Assembly (NCBI GenBank): GCA_030248295.1
Contig: JASANH010001671.1
Location: 248,001 to 312,000, forward strand
Source: Mesodorylaimus sp. YZB2_4
Taxonomy: Eukaryota; Nematoda; Enoplea; Dorylaimida; Dorylaimidae
Direction: 5' to 3'
DNA: 64,000 nt
Each line of letters starts with the position of its first letter. Position 1 is the stretch's first letter. This document shows positions 1 to 10,616 of the stretch, in pieces. The notes beneath the pieces are model-generated. The model had not been told where the DNA came from. It was given only the letters and a program-made list of their open reading frames with translations, and did not search any database. The translations under genes and the position numbers were made by a program.

Positions 1-798
1 GCCCCGGCGCCACACGGGCTGACTTCATTACGTATGCATGGTGCGGTTTTCCTGGCTTAGGAATGGGAGGCAGTCTGGATATACAATATATTGGCCTTAC
101 CATGTTCCGTAAAAGAACATGTTTTGCGCACGGGTATGGTTTATAGAGGAGTATGTTTTGTACAGGGCTATCTTAATACATTGCCTATACCCCATGTGTG
201 CCCCCAAAGAGGGGTGGATAACTACTCACTTGGGGTGCCTTATTCGTCAGCATGAACATGTGGTTGATTGGCATTGGGTTTTCAAGCCACTGCGACATGA
301 TGGCCGTTGGTTTCGAGTCGACGGATCCTGGTGCTTTAAAAACGTAGCGTGCCCCCAGCTAGTCTAATTCGACATGTCAGTCTGGCTGTGACGGAACTGA
401 GAAATCGTCTGTCAGCAGATGATATTGAGCTCTGCCATGATCTCTTGTCGACTCGCAGTGAGAGATCAGGCCAGTCAAGTCCTGATACCAGTAAGATACT
501 GTAAGTGCCCTGGTGGAAATGGTCCCTCAGCTGGGGTCATTTTATTTGTAGCTTGCAGCTCGAAAAGGGAATGGTCGTTGAGATACGTATTAGCAGGATA
601 CTTCTCAGGTCTCAGGCTGCTTTTTAAAAGGAGTCCAAGAACCGAATTTGGAGGTGCAGTCAGAAGCTCATGCCAGTGTAGGGTATATCACCTGTTAGAT
701 AACTTGCTTCTAGTATCCTTGGAGATCTTTCAGAAGGTAGATAAAGATGCGAGAGCGGCACAACTCAATCACATGCTCAAAAATGTGTTCATCGTAAG

Positions 799-905
799 TC
801 ACGGCCGGATCGAATCGAATGCCATCCGTTCGGATCGGATATCCGATCCGATCCGATCCGATTTTTCGGATCGGATCATCCGACCTGAACTATCCGATCC
901 GACAT
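799..905. repeat. CGGATC/GATCCG palindromic array
   Basis: The segment is dominated by repeated CGGAT and ATCCG hexamers in both orientations. A perfect 20-base palindrome lies at 831-850 and a second stem-loop (arms of ATCCGATCCG type, T-rich loop) at about 851-876. A related cluster lies at about 1799-1863. The two clusters bracket a MITE-like element and may be its outer part or an independent foldback repeat. Short reading frames crossing it look like repeat artefacts. Confidence 0.75.
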
Positions 906-1087
906 TCTAAGCCGATGGTGTTTGCAATGACCGCGAGCAAACAACTAACTGTTGCGCAGTTTTTCTCCAACCACTCTAGTGTAATGAATGAGATGGGATC
1001 AATACCTGCATTGACGCTTCCTTTTTTCTGCTCATTTAGAGTTGCAAGTCATCTTCCCATTATTATCATTTGAGGCCAGAGAAAACA

Positions 1088-1500
1088 TGGATGACTCACA
1101 AGGGAACGTCAAGTTAACTTTGCAAATCCAAAAATTGTAGTGTGTTCCTAGGTGCAAAGGTAAGCTTTCTGCAAAATATCAGAGGCTTTTACCCAACAAG
1201 CAGTGGCGGTGGCCCAAAGTCCTGAGAATTTTTGAATTCTTGTATGGTAAGGAGACCGAACGTTGAGAAAAACACGCTGGGTTCTTTCCGAACTCGGTTT
1301 TCAGGTTTCGGGCTTTGAGTTTAAAACACTCCGGTTTCGGGCAAAAAATCTAGAAGAATTAAAATTAGTCCCAATACTTCAGGCGCTGACCAATGCTGAT
1401 TGATTGGTCAGACGCCCCTGATATTTTTCAGAGTGCTTTATTTTGCACCTAGAAACAAATACAATTTTTGGTTTTGTTGAGCTCGACCCATCGGGTGGCA
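1088..1500. mobile_element. MITE-like foldback element, copy 1
   Basis: The left arm (about 1095-1165) and the right arm (about 1440-1500) are imperfect inverted repeats, carrying CCAAAAATTGTA and TACAATTTTTGG respectively, next to GGTGCAAA/TTTGCACC. A sub-terminal hairpin with arms CTGACCAAT and ATTGGTCAG sits at about 1387-1415. A second copy with the same arms and the same GAGAAAAACACG interior lies at 42771-43231. There is no coding capacity, so this is probably a non-autonomous DNA transposon. Confidence 0.6.
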
Positions 1501-2099
1501 AGGATATGTCATATTTTGCAAAATGTTAGGAGTCGGACGACAAGGAGAGGAGAGGAAAGAAGTGGAAATATCCACTTTTATAAAAAAATTTGAAGTTATG
1601 GTCACTGTCATTTATGAGCGGCATTGATCTTTACTTTATTAGCTTGTAAATTAGATCCATGATGAGCAGTGTGGCTGACGCGAGAGGGGCCGCTTGTGCC
1701 TTGACTCTGTGATAATAAATACTCCCGTTACATGGGGAGCAACCTTTCGAAAAAAATTGATGCGTTATTGATTTTCAAAAAATTACACACATGTATTTCA
1801 CATGATCCGATCCGAAACTCATCTGATCCGATCCGATACGACATACCCCCATCCGATCCGGTCGTCAATCGTAAGGTCAACTTTGAGAGTCAAAATGAGC
1901 ATCAAAATGTGCTCCCAGCGCCCCAGGGAGGCCAGACGAGACTCTTCCAATAACCTCACAACTTCTCCCTGGAGGAAGACTTTCGAGTAAAGCCACCATG
2001 CGAAGACTGTGCTCCGTCAGGTCGCTGAGTAAAGAATGATAGCATTTTCACAGAAATGTGCGCCATACTGATAATATACATACTTCACTGAGCAAAAGT

Positions 2100-2235
2100 G
2101 GTTTTTTTGGGTTTCAGTCAAGTTTTTTAAAAATATGGGTTTTTATGGGTTGGGTTTGGGTTTACTAGCGAATGGGTTGGGTTTGACTTTTAAAAAATGG
2201 GTTTGGCTTGGGTTCGGGTCGAACTGTGAACCCAT
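2100..2235. repeat. Degenerate GGGTTTGGGTT-rich tract
   Basis: Irregular repeats of GGGTT and GGGTTT follow one another. Similar TTGGGTTGGG stretches occur at about 40045-40070, 40315-40330 and 42500-42515, always at the edges of other repeats. This looks like part of a dispersed element rather than a telomere, because the unit length is not constant. Confidence 0.5.
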
Positions 2236-2286
2236 TGTCCGACCTGGCCGTTCGCAGAAGAAACGTTTACCGTCCGAGAATCAATT

Positions 2287-3156
2287 TTGAAATCGACGAC
2301 TTTATTGCGTTTTCGGCTTAGTCGAGGCGCTGTGCATCAGATTTTAATGGACATCGGACAGCGCCTTCAGCACGATACAGATATGAATATGGCTTTGTCG
2401 CAAACTCAGCAGCTGCTTCTGGCTTTCCGATATCTCGTTGGTGAAGGATTCATGCTCACTGTTGGCGATGCTCATGGCCCTGCAAAATCGGCAGTGTCTC
2501 ATGCTCTACACAAATTTGAGAGTACAGTCAACGAGTTTTATTTTAATACTGTATTGAAATGGCCCGAGAATGTGGAATCGGTTGTTGCTGGATTTTACTC
2601 ATTGGGCAGAATACCTTCGTGTGTCGTGGCAATCGATGGATCCCAAGTGAACATCAGGGCACTATCTATCGATGAAAACCAATACGGTAACCGTCATCGA
2701 ATCACTCTATCAATACCATGATGGTTGCTGGTCCAGATTATCGATTTTATTATGTCATCACAAAACGACCAGGATCACAGAACGATGCGCGAGCTCTTCG
2801 TCTAAGCACATTAGCAGCACGATTTCACGCTGGCTGGCGCTCATTCCCGAATGGCATCTTCTTGGGATTCTGAATGGCTTGGCACTCCTATCTTACAGCA
2901 TGAAATTACATTGGCAGAAGAGCGATTTAACAAAGCCCACAAAAGGACGAGACGCGTTGTTGAATGTGTTTTTGGAATTCTAAAGAAGAGGTTCGCGTGC
3001 CTTGACAAAGTGCGACTGAGCCCAGAATTTGTGTCTGAAGTGATCAAGGCGTGCGCTGTGCTTCATGATTTGGCGGCACAAAAAATACTGTTGACTCAAG
3101 ATGGAGCGGATGATATCATGCAAGAAAATGAACAACAGCAAAACGATGACGGCTGA
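2287..3156 (+). pseudogene. PIF/Harbinger (HARBI1-type) transposase, frameshifted
   Basis: Two overlapping frames together give most of a Harbinger DDE transposase. The first (2287-2721) carries the first catalytic block CVVAIDGSQVNIRA. A frame change near 2690-2700 leads into YRFYYVITKRPGSQNDARAL, then an FLGDSEW block matching the second Asp region. A further frame (from about 2850) carries RRVVECVFGILKKRF, the Glu region, and VIKACAVLHDL, the usual C-terminal helix. At least two frameshifts break it, so it cannot act as one protein unless short introns were missed. It lies tail to tail with a coiled-coil ORF at 3570-3995 that looks like the element's DNA-binding partner. Confidence 0.8.
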
Positions 3157-3330
3157 AATAGGGGATGATTATCCAAATGGACGAAAAAGGCGGGATGCTC
3201 TTTGGTCAGTTACTTCGATTAAGAATCTTATATCTTATGATCCCAGCATTTGGCTGTCAATCGTATGTGCTTTGGTAGTTTATCATCATCATGATGAAAC
3301 CAGTGAAATGTTACGGCATGATCCAATAAA

Positions 3331-3640
3331 CTCACTTTTTTACTGCATCAAATTTGTCAACACCACTACAGTATACGAGTATTATAATGGTCATATGTAC
3401 TCAGAAACCGTCATAATGCAACATCGCGAAGGATTTTCGAGTATTATTTGGATACTTTTGCTCACTTTTTTACTGCATCAAATTATTTGGATACTTTTGC
3501 TCACTTTTTTACTGCATCAAATTTGTCAACACCACTACAGTATACGAGTATTATAATGGTCATATGTACTCAGAAACCGTCATAATGCAACATCGCGAAG
3601 GATTTTCGAGTATTATTTGGATACTTTTGCTGAAATCCCA
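3331..3640. repeat. Local direct duplication (about 130 bp, two copies)
   Basis: A block starting CTCACTTTTTTACTGCATCA and ending in TTATTTGGATACTTTTGCT is present at about 3331-3469 and again at about 3501-3631. A short third partial copy lies between them. The second copy supplies the last codons of the minus-strand ORF at 3570-3995. This is a recent-looking tandem duplication inside the Harbinger remnant. Confidence 0.85.
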
Positions 3641-3995
3641 AACGGCGCTCAAGCTCATTAATTTCTAATTTCAGCATATAATTTGCTAATTCATGATGCT
3701 GCATCTTTAAGTCTTCCCTTTTTCGTTTCAATTCCGTCAACATCTTTCGCGACTTTTTACTATTTCGCTTTTTCTTGGCAGCTGCAGATGTTAAAGCACT
3801 CATCGAAACGTGATGCGACTCCCCTGCTAATGTCGATTGCTGCGGATCAGTCACAGCCGTCGCAACTGATTGCTGATGAGGAGATGCTAGTGTTGCCACT
3901 TCTCCAAGTTCATTTGGAGCAATATTATTGTTCCAGTCGGCGGCGTCCGCACTCTCGTCCATAGACTCTCTAGTGTAGTGCCAGGAATTCCACAC
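3570..3995 (-). CDS. Harbinger-associated coiled-coil ORF (partial Myb/SANT-like partner)
   Basis: The 141-residue frame has an acidic, low-complexity first half and then a basic coiled-coil segment (about residues 72-120: KKKRNSKKSRK followed by LKRKREDLKMQHHELANY). This is the layout of the C-terminal half of the Myb/SANT-like protein usually encoded beside Harbinger transposases. Immediately upstream on the same strand, about 3990-4060, further in-frame residues LDVIGRESAAMCGIPGT fit the linker of that family. The DNA-binding domain itself, expected at about 4060-4320, is broken by frameshifts. Function is inferred mainly from position next to the transposase. The C-terminus is encoded by the local duplication. 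Confidence 0.5.
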   Translation of the reverse strand: MWNSWHYTRESMDESADAADWNNNIAPNELGEVATLASPHQQSVATAVTDPQQSTLAGESHHVSMSALTSAAAKKKRNSKKSRKMLTELKRKREDLKMQHHELANYMLKLEINELERRLGFQQKYPNNTRKSFAMLHYDGF

Positions 3996-4320
3996 ATGGC
4001 CGCTGATTCACGACCAATTACATCCAACACTGCCTGCACCACCCGTTTTTCGAACAGCATCGACTTTTGCTAACGTTATCTTCCGCCAATTCGTCCACGT
4101 CGTGTCTCGTAGATATGTCCAATCCTAATCAGGACGGAAAATGGGAAACTTGCACGGCTTGCAAAACGCAGTGGTTAAACACCAAAATGGGTTGCGCTAA
4201 AAAGAATGGGACGAATGAATCCATGGCAATTCTTTTGCCAGCGTTCAACGTGACTCTCCTGAAGTGTTTTGCCAAACAGGACTTTGTCTTCTGTTGCCTC
4301 TTCTTGTCGAATTAAGAAAA

Positions 4321-5309
4321 ACTCCGATGTCCCTATAGAGTGTTTTTCATTCCGTGAGCAGGCGCGATTCTCCTTGACTAACTTACAGTTGTCAGATCAC
4401 AGATCGCAGTGAAGCAACATAAGATGGTCAATGGTCAGAGATGCAACTTTTTCGATTGAGTAGGTGTGCAAAGATGGAGAATCTTTTGGGTTTTTTAAAT
4501 TAGAATGACTGTTCTTTCATATAGATTTCTCCTTTCTTTGCGAATCTACCTCCACCAACTTCCATGCCTAACCATTGACTATTTGTAGAATTAATGATTT
4601 ACCTGAACTTGCATTGGTCATTGTACTCTACTCGTTCGTTCGGGAATGGCGCCCTTGGCTGATTGACTGACAGCAGCCTAGCAGGTCAGGGCAGAAATTT
4701 CGATGAAGGCGAATGACGGAAAGATGGCCAAGCATTTTATTGTTGTATCAATGAAACTTGATTCCGATACTGCATTGCGTGACTACAGTGCTTGCAGTAT
4801 GCGCGCAGTGAAAGGTGATGATCATGGATTCCATGAAAAAGCTTGTTGATTGTGTACATGGTATGCCGCCTGCCAGCCAGTCACTAGTCTAACAATTAGA
4901 CTATGGCTTTGTGCTCCGGATCACCATGCAGTTTCAGGAAGGACCTGATAGAGCTCTGTCCAATTACTAAAAGAGGATTCAGCAAATCCGAGGCTTTCTA
5001 TCTTATATGAGCTTCGACCCAAACTCCATTACACCATACAAGTTATTCAATCTGCCGCCATCCCAATTTTAAAGATCGTGAATCGGAAAATACTCAGGGA
5101 ATATGAGCCAGAAACGTGCTTGCTCTTCAGGGTCAGCATTAGCCAACTGCCTTTCTCTTTTCGTATGTCAGTTAACTAGCTTATATGTCCAAGTGGCATT
5201 GCCATACTGTACTTGCATCAGGGATCTTTGTCATTTCAGGGGTTTAAAATTCAAAAAAGCAGCTCTAGCATGCCGCCAAACTGGAAGTTAGTTTTTCCAT
5301 TCTTCTGCA
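4321..5309. other. No recognisable feature
   Basis: Only short unconvincing frames are present. I see no repeat that recurs elsewhere in the window and no conserved protein motif. Confidence 0.5.
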
Positions 5310-6887
5310 TTGATTTCGAGTCCTATCTCCTATTACCAACGCGCACATTGCTCTTCCTCGGTCTCGGTCATTATGCAGCACAGGAAAAAAGTGGGTTATT
5401 ATCTCTATTCTGCATATTCTATGCTTGTAATCTGCTTTTGCGTTACGTGCACAGTCACTGCAACCTTTGCGACTGATTGGAGGAAGGAAGTTTCGAACAA
5501 GAATGCCGCATATTTCTTTGCTTTCACCAGTTCAGTCATTCAGTTCACTCTGACCAGTGTGACTGTCAATTACGCCTCGAGAAAAAGTAAATTCGAGGCA
5601 TTGGTTAAACTGTGGAAAGAGAATAATCTGGAAGAAATGCTGATGCAAAAAGATAGGAAATAGGCTCGATGGAGAATATGCGCAGTCTTCATGTACATCA
5701 TTGCCCTTATCTTGGCCGTTGGCACGTACAGCATACTCCCTGGCTCTACATATGATTAATAGCTATCCAAAAACAACTGACCAGGCAGGTCAGAGTATCC
5801 AAATGTTGCAGCGCAGCATATTTAGTGCTGGTGCTACATTTACAAACCTGTTGTACCTCGTCCCTAAATATCTGTTTTTTGTGGTCTCGATTCACACAAC
5901 GCGTTGCTGGCGCGCCTTTGGACACAGAGTCAAGAATATGGCTGGCTCGTGCGATGAGATCTTTGAGTACACTTCAACCAAGTACTTGGAACTGACGAGA
6001 GTGGTCTCGTTGACCAGATCAATGATGCCTTTGGCTTGTGTAATAGGCATGGACTAGGCATATGTTATGCCCTCTGGCCTATGTGTGCACTGGTTCAGGG
6101 AACCGGTCCGCCTCTCCTAAGTCAGGGCCAGCACGAGACCGAGAGCGAGGTCGAGGTCGAGTGACTGGTCTGATTGCAGACATCGGTTGAGAACTAGTCT
6201 GGATCACCTGATCTGAACTGCTCTGCGAGCACTTCGGGCTCAGGCCCGTGAGAACTCCTTTGACGGCCGACACGTGCGGCTGCTCCCCGAGCTGTGAGTC
6301 TACACGGCCCTTGTGGTGTGGTGGCTAATAAACGATATTGCAAGGTGTCCGTGGACTGCCTGGTACTGTTCCTGACTTGGGCCATCCTCTGGTCAGCCCT
6401 AGATAGCCCTAGGGCGAGCCAAGGATTTCACTTGTACGCCTTCGTCGTGTTCGCCATGAACATCCCGACTCTGTTAGCCGTGCTATACCCCCTGAACTAT
6501 GTCGCGTGTTGGGATCCCCTGGGGCGAGCCGCAGTGGTGACATGGCTCATTGGTATCATGGTTATGCTCTCTATTCTATGTTCGTCTTTCTCGATCAGCG
6601 AGGCGGCAGAGGCAGTCTATCAACAATTTTTTATTCGGTACCAAGGATTTGTTTTGCAGACGAAGAGAACAGGGAACTGTGATTGCGTGGGCACCGAGTG
6701 GGGTGTCCTCATGGAGCACTTGCGTGGGGCTAACGTCAGCGTATCTCCGCTTGGGGCATTTTCTATCAAGAAAAGTTTCATCGCGGGTCTGGCGTCAATG
6801 ACGATCACCTATTACGCCACCTTGCTTCAGTTTATTTATCAACCGAATGCAATGCTTGACTGTGCTGGACAAATGAAACTAACTTGA
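5310..6887 (+). pseudogene. Gustatory-receptor-like seven-TM chemoreceptor, probable pseudogene
   Basis: Three consecutive frames read as pieces of one membrane protein. The first (to 5663) has TM segments such as YSMLVICFCVTCTVTATF and a loop ending KLWKENNLEEML. Its in-frame TAG is followed in the same frame by another hydrophobic stretch, ICAVFMYIIALILAVGTY. The frame then shifts near 5750 into NLLYLVPKYLFFVVSIHTT. The last piece (about 6310-6887) has four hydrophobic segments and ends with SIKKSFIAGL and TITYYATLLQF. The latter matches the TYhhhhhQF signature of TM7 in arthropod-type gustatory receptors. The stop at 5661-5663 and the frameshift have no GT-AG intron that would remove them. 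The gap 6058-6306 could be an intron (GTAATA donor). A decayed ligand-gated chemoreceptor is the best reading. Confidence 0.65.
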
Positions 6888-7569
6888 CCTTAATTTGAGT
6901 TTGTGGCTTCTTATCTATCAGCTGCAGCGATTGTTCAACATGAACACAAAAGGCAGGTTTTGTGATCCGCAGGATGTCTAAAAGACGCGTCCTTTGGTGA
7001 TCTTGCTGGTACTTTTTGAAAAGAAAAATAGTTCTGAAGGACGAATATTGTTGTGCTATGGGTGGTTACAGAACTTAATAGTTACGGTGCCGCTTGCAGG
7101 ATGCTCTCCCTAGATGGGATGCTAGTACAGATCATCCTCACCTAGTACATGAGAGCCCATACAGCAAAGTTATTATATTGGGCCGCCAAGACTAATAGTA
7201 GTAATTTAGTTCTTGTTCTCGACCGAACTTTCAACCTGTCTCAGAGATGTCTGGGCGTAATTATAAGATCAGTTTGGACACCTCTTTATTATATACAGAA
7301 CAGGTCGTCTCTGGTAGGCCCTGTGCATTTCTCTGATTTGAAGATCTCCAAATTATCAGATACCCGTTTTCGGGCTAGGCTCTCCTTCCATTAGCGACTG
7401 TATATAAGGGGCGTATCTTTCTGTGTGATCAGATGTTCTTTTCTTTGGTGTCTTCCATTACGGCCGTGCAATGGAGAAGTAATTAGATGGCATATTCTCC
7501 GTTTCGTAATTTGTATTTTCGATTCGCTCCTAACTGTCGCCGTACATTTGGTAAGCAGTAACTGGTGTG

Positions 7570-7640
7570 GTGTGGTTGTCAGTGATCGAACCCCTAGCCA
7601 GGCGCACGATCCACCAAATGCAACTGCGCCATAAGGGCAC
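7570..7640 (-). repeat. tRNA-derived SINE fragment
   Basis: On the minus strand a box A-like TGGCGCAGTTG is followed after about 30 bases by a box B-like GGTTCGATCA. The stems do not close as a proper cloverleaf, so this is a SINE head rather than a functional tRNA. Confidence 0.5.
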
Positions 7641-7919
7641 TAAAGTCTGATCTGCGGAACCATGTTGGGGGCACTTTACACTGCTCGGGCTCGGACTATC
7701 TTGATCAGCCGCACTCGAGCCTCATTCGTATTCTGCGTTCGTACTTCTGAAATACTGCTAGGAGCAAGGAGTGTAAACACATTACACTGCAGCTGCAGGG
7801 GCTTCTTTGACCATCATTAAATGTCTCATCTCACTCTGCCGGCGTGAGGAGCGGTGGCTCAGTTTTCCCGCGGCGAGTGAAGCAGGCGTCTTCGAATCGA
7901 CGGGCCGAGTGAAAAGTCG

Positions 7920-8688
7920 ATGGCGCCGATCGTGGCTCAGTTCAGTCCTGTGCAAGAATCGTTTTTGCTGTTCGTGGCGTTGGCCGCTGGCGGTGCCGCT
8001 ACCGTCGTCCTCGGTCTGGCCTTGACGGCTCTCATGTGCGCCTGCGGAGGCGGAAAGAAGAAGCAAGACGAAGCTCATACCGAAGAGCCGCCCAAGGTCA
8101 GCCTGCCACCCGAACCAGCGCCCGAAAAGGAAGTCGCCCCGCCGCCGCCTGAAGAAAAAACATTTGCAACGACGGCTCGCGAACCAGCGTCCCAAATGTC
8201 CGTCGATCAACGAAGCATGGTGGCCGAGGCGAACCAAGCGACTCAGCTGCAGCTCATGTCAAAAATGGTAGGTCCCTTCCTCTTGTCTGAAGATCAGGCG
8301 GTAGCTCAACCGAATGCCATTTCAGGAAAATGCTCCCTCGGTTGCTCCGTCGATCGCGCCTCTGCGCAGGGGAGCCAGCAGGGTCGCCCTCCTGAACCAG
8401 CCCAGTCTCAAGCTCGACCAACAATCGGCCATGTTGCCCGACAAGTCGGCCGGAGGAAAATCAGTCAAATCGGCGAAGTTGGCTGGAGAAAAATCGGCAA
8501 AATCAATGAAATCGGTGACCGGACCGACCGGGGGTCGAAGCAGTGTGAAACCGATCCCGGCCAGTGAAGCTCAGCAAGCGCGTTCGATGGTGGTCGGCAG
8601 CGCTGGATCGGTGTCCTTGGGACGCTCGGTGCGAAGCAAGTCCATCGCTCCTTCCATCAAGACGAAGTCGGAGTCAGTGGCCATCTAG
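7920..8688 (+). CDS. Small single-pass membrane protein, Ser/Lys-rich tail (unrecognised)
   Basis: Two exons, 7920-8267 and 8326-8688, are joined by a 58-base GT-AG intron (GTAGGT ... TTTCAG) in phase 0, giving 236 residues. The N-terminus MAPIVAQFSPVQESF leads into one hydrophobic segment (about residues 16-41) ending in CAC, a possible palmitoylation site, and then a basic GGGKKK. A Pro/Glu-rich stretch follows (about 50-80). The second exon is rich in Ser, Lys and Ala with repeated KSAK/KSVK/KSMK words. The predicted topology is a short luminal or extracellular N-terminus with a cytosolic basic tail. Base composition and codon use are GC-richer than the surroundings, as expected for a real exon. 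A polyadenylation signal follows 99 bases after the stop. I do not recognise the family. Confidence 0.7.
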
Positions 8689-8786
8689 AGAGAAAAGCGG
8701 CTGGCATGAGCGAGGATGATGAGGGACGATCGATTTCGTCGTGTTGAGCGTGTCGATTTGCCCTGTCGGAGGCAATGGCCTGATAA

Positions 8787-8792
8787 AATAAA
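8787..8792 (+). promoter_or_regulatory. Polyadenylation signal AATAAA
   Basis: AATAAA lies 99 bases downstream of the stop codon at 8686-8688 and is followed by A/T-rich sequence and an AT dinucleotide run at about 8814-8829. It is the likely 3' end signal of the membrane-protein gene. Confidence 0.6.
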
Positions 8793-8829
8793 ATTAAATA
8801 AATGAAAAAATTCATATATATATATATAT

Positions 8830-9830
8830 AAAAAAAACTACTTTGAATAGGAGACTTCACATTCACCTCTTACAAAGCTAACTGTTAGTTTTGCCTAATA
8901 TTGGTCCTGTTGTGAGAGCGGCTCTTGTTGTTGAGAATTTCTCCAGTTGTGGCGGCTAATATGCATGTTTTTTTTTTATTTTATCTTTAATGCGGAGCTT
9001 TTTTCCCCCTCAGCTTAGGCGGTGAGATCAAACAGGAGATATTGGCCTTTTTGGCTTGGTGCAAATTTCTTTTCTAAACAGCTTATGTATCTTGGGTGGT
9101 TTTTCAAGGTCATGAAAACAGAAATAGCAATGAAGATAAAGAAATGATAAAGCGATAAATTAAGTTGAATTGTTCGGTTTCTGCAGTTTGTGTATTTTCT
9201 TATATGCTCTCCAAAAAAAAATGGCCTGATTGCTGCCTGTGTGTTTTGTTGCGCGGTGCGTTTCGTGCCTGCATGGGATGAAAATGATCAGTGAAGATGA
9301 GGGAAATGTCGAAATGCGTTTGGCAAGGTAAAAGCCGGCATGCCTTACACTTTAGAGGCTCTGTAACTACTGCAAACGTCATTTGTATAGTCGGTGTAAT
9401 ACATTGGGACAACGAGAACCAATCCTGAGTCACCAAGATGAAACCTGAGCCTCAAGATGAAACGAAAGGATGACGATTGCAGAGGTCGATGTACAGTATG
9501 GCGGCGGGGGGTCATGTACTGTATTGTGCAAAGCACAGAGTTTAAAAAGTTCGAAGTCTCGGAATTTCGGGTAGATTCTTGCAAAATGTGAGTACTTTGC
9601 CTGGCAACCACTCATTGCTCATTCCAGGGAAAATCAGGACTTGGCACAGGAATGATCCAACGCAATCCACGACACCTCGTGGACTGCGTTTATTGCCACC
9701 CACCACAAAGGCCGCTAAGACTCACACTTAAAAAGGGGCCGTAAGCGGGTTCTGACGGACAAGGACCAAAGTACTCAAAGAACAGTTCAGACTAGGAACT
9801 CAAGATCAGTCCTCAACCAATGCCTGTAAG
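8830..9830. other. Intergenic, nothing recognised
   Basis: T-rich stretches and several short frames without conserved motifs. I see no gene or window-wide repeat here. Confidence 0.5.
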
Positions 9831-9835
9831 CCAAA

Positions 9836-10110
9836 CTGTAGTAGGCGTGTTTGGCCTGTGGAGAAGGTAGTGCATTTGGTTCCCTTAACTGGCCGCCTTA
9901 TGCACGGAGCAGTATGTGGTTGCCTTGACTGGCCGCCGCATACAGCGTATCAGTTGCCTTCGTTGGCCGCTCGATGCGCTCCTCCAGGCGAGGCTGAAAC
10001 CCGTCGGGTTGATGTCTCAGGCACCTACGACTAGGTGACCTGCCTAGAGGGTTTTTGAGTCCATCCGCTCCCCGCGACATCTTCTCCAATGTAGTGCTAT
10101 TCCGCCTATT
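9836..10110. repeat. Dispersed SINE-like repeat, family A (copy 1)
   Basis: Marker blocks are TGGCCGCC, GTATCAGTTGCCTTCGTTGG, GATGTCTCAGGCACCTACGA and CATCTTCTCCAATGTAG. The same blocks recur in the same order at about 33099-33330 and, 5'-truncated, at about 55150-55290. Copies differ by scattered substitutions and one local duplication of the GGCCGCC part, as expected for an old interspersed family. Confidence 0.8.
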
Positions 10111-10616
10111 ACAAAACTAGTCACTCGGCCCTGACTTGGGAGATGCAGATCTTTTCCATAGGACACTGCAATAATTGGTGCAGCTAATCGGAAGATATCC
10201 ACGAGAAGTACACACACTCCTACGACCACTTTGACTTACGACCAGTTAAAACTTGTTTATTTTGAAGGCTGCGGAAGTATCAACGTATTCCAACCAGCAT
10301 ACCGCAAGATTTCTTGCTTTTTTCATTTGGATTGAAAGTCAGTGGCCAGTGAACCGTAAGTTTAACTTGCAGCGCGATTTTTAGAACTGATTTTCTTATA
10401 GTCTTTGAACCCTGACTCAACTCCAACCAAGATTCCCGCCTCTTCGTGGCACAACAAAAGAAAACAAAGTTCCAACTCACAGTAGCTCATCCTAATGCTG
10501 GCGTAGACGTACGCACGAAACCACACGCTATCGCCATGAGCACGCGAATGAAATGCAGTAAAGTACAGATCATACATATCCCAGCCTAAAAGGCGTATTC
10601 CCTAGGAAAGATGGAA

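Noticed and set aside
2100-2235. Internal telomeric repeat
   Set aside because: GGGTT spacing is irregular, there is no TTAGG or TTAGGC periodicity, and similar tracts sit at edges of dispersed repeats.
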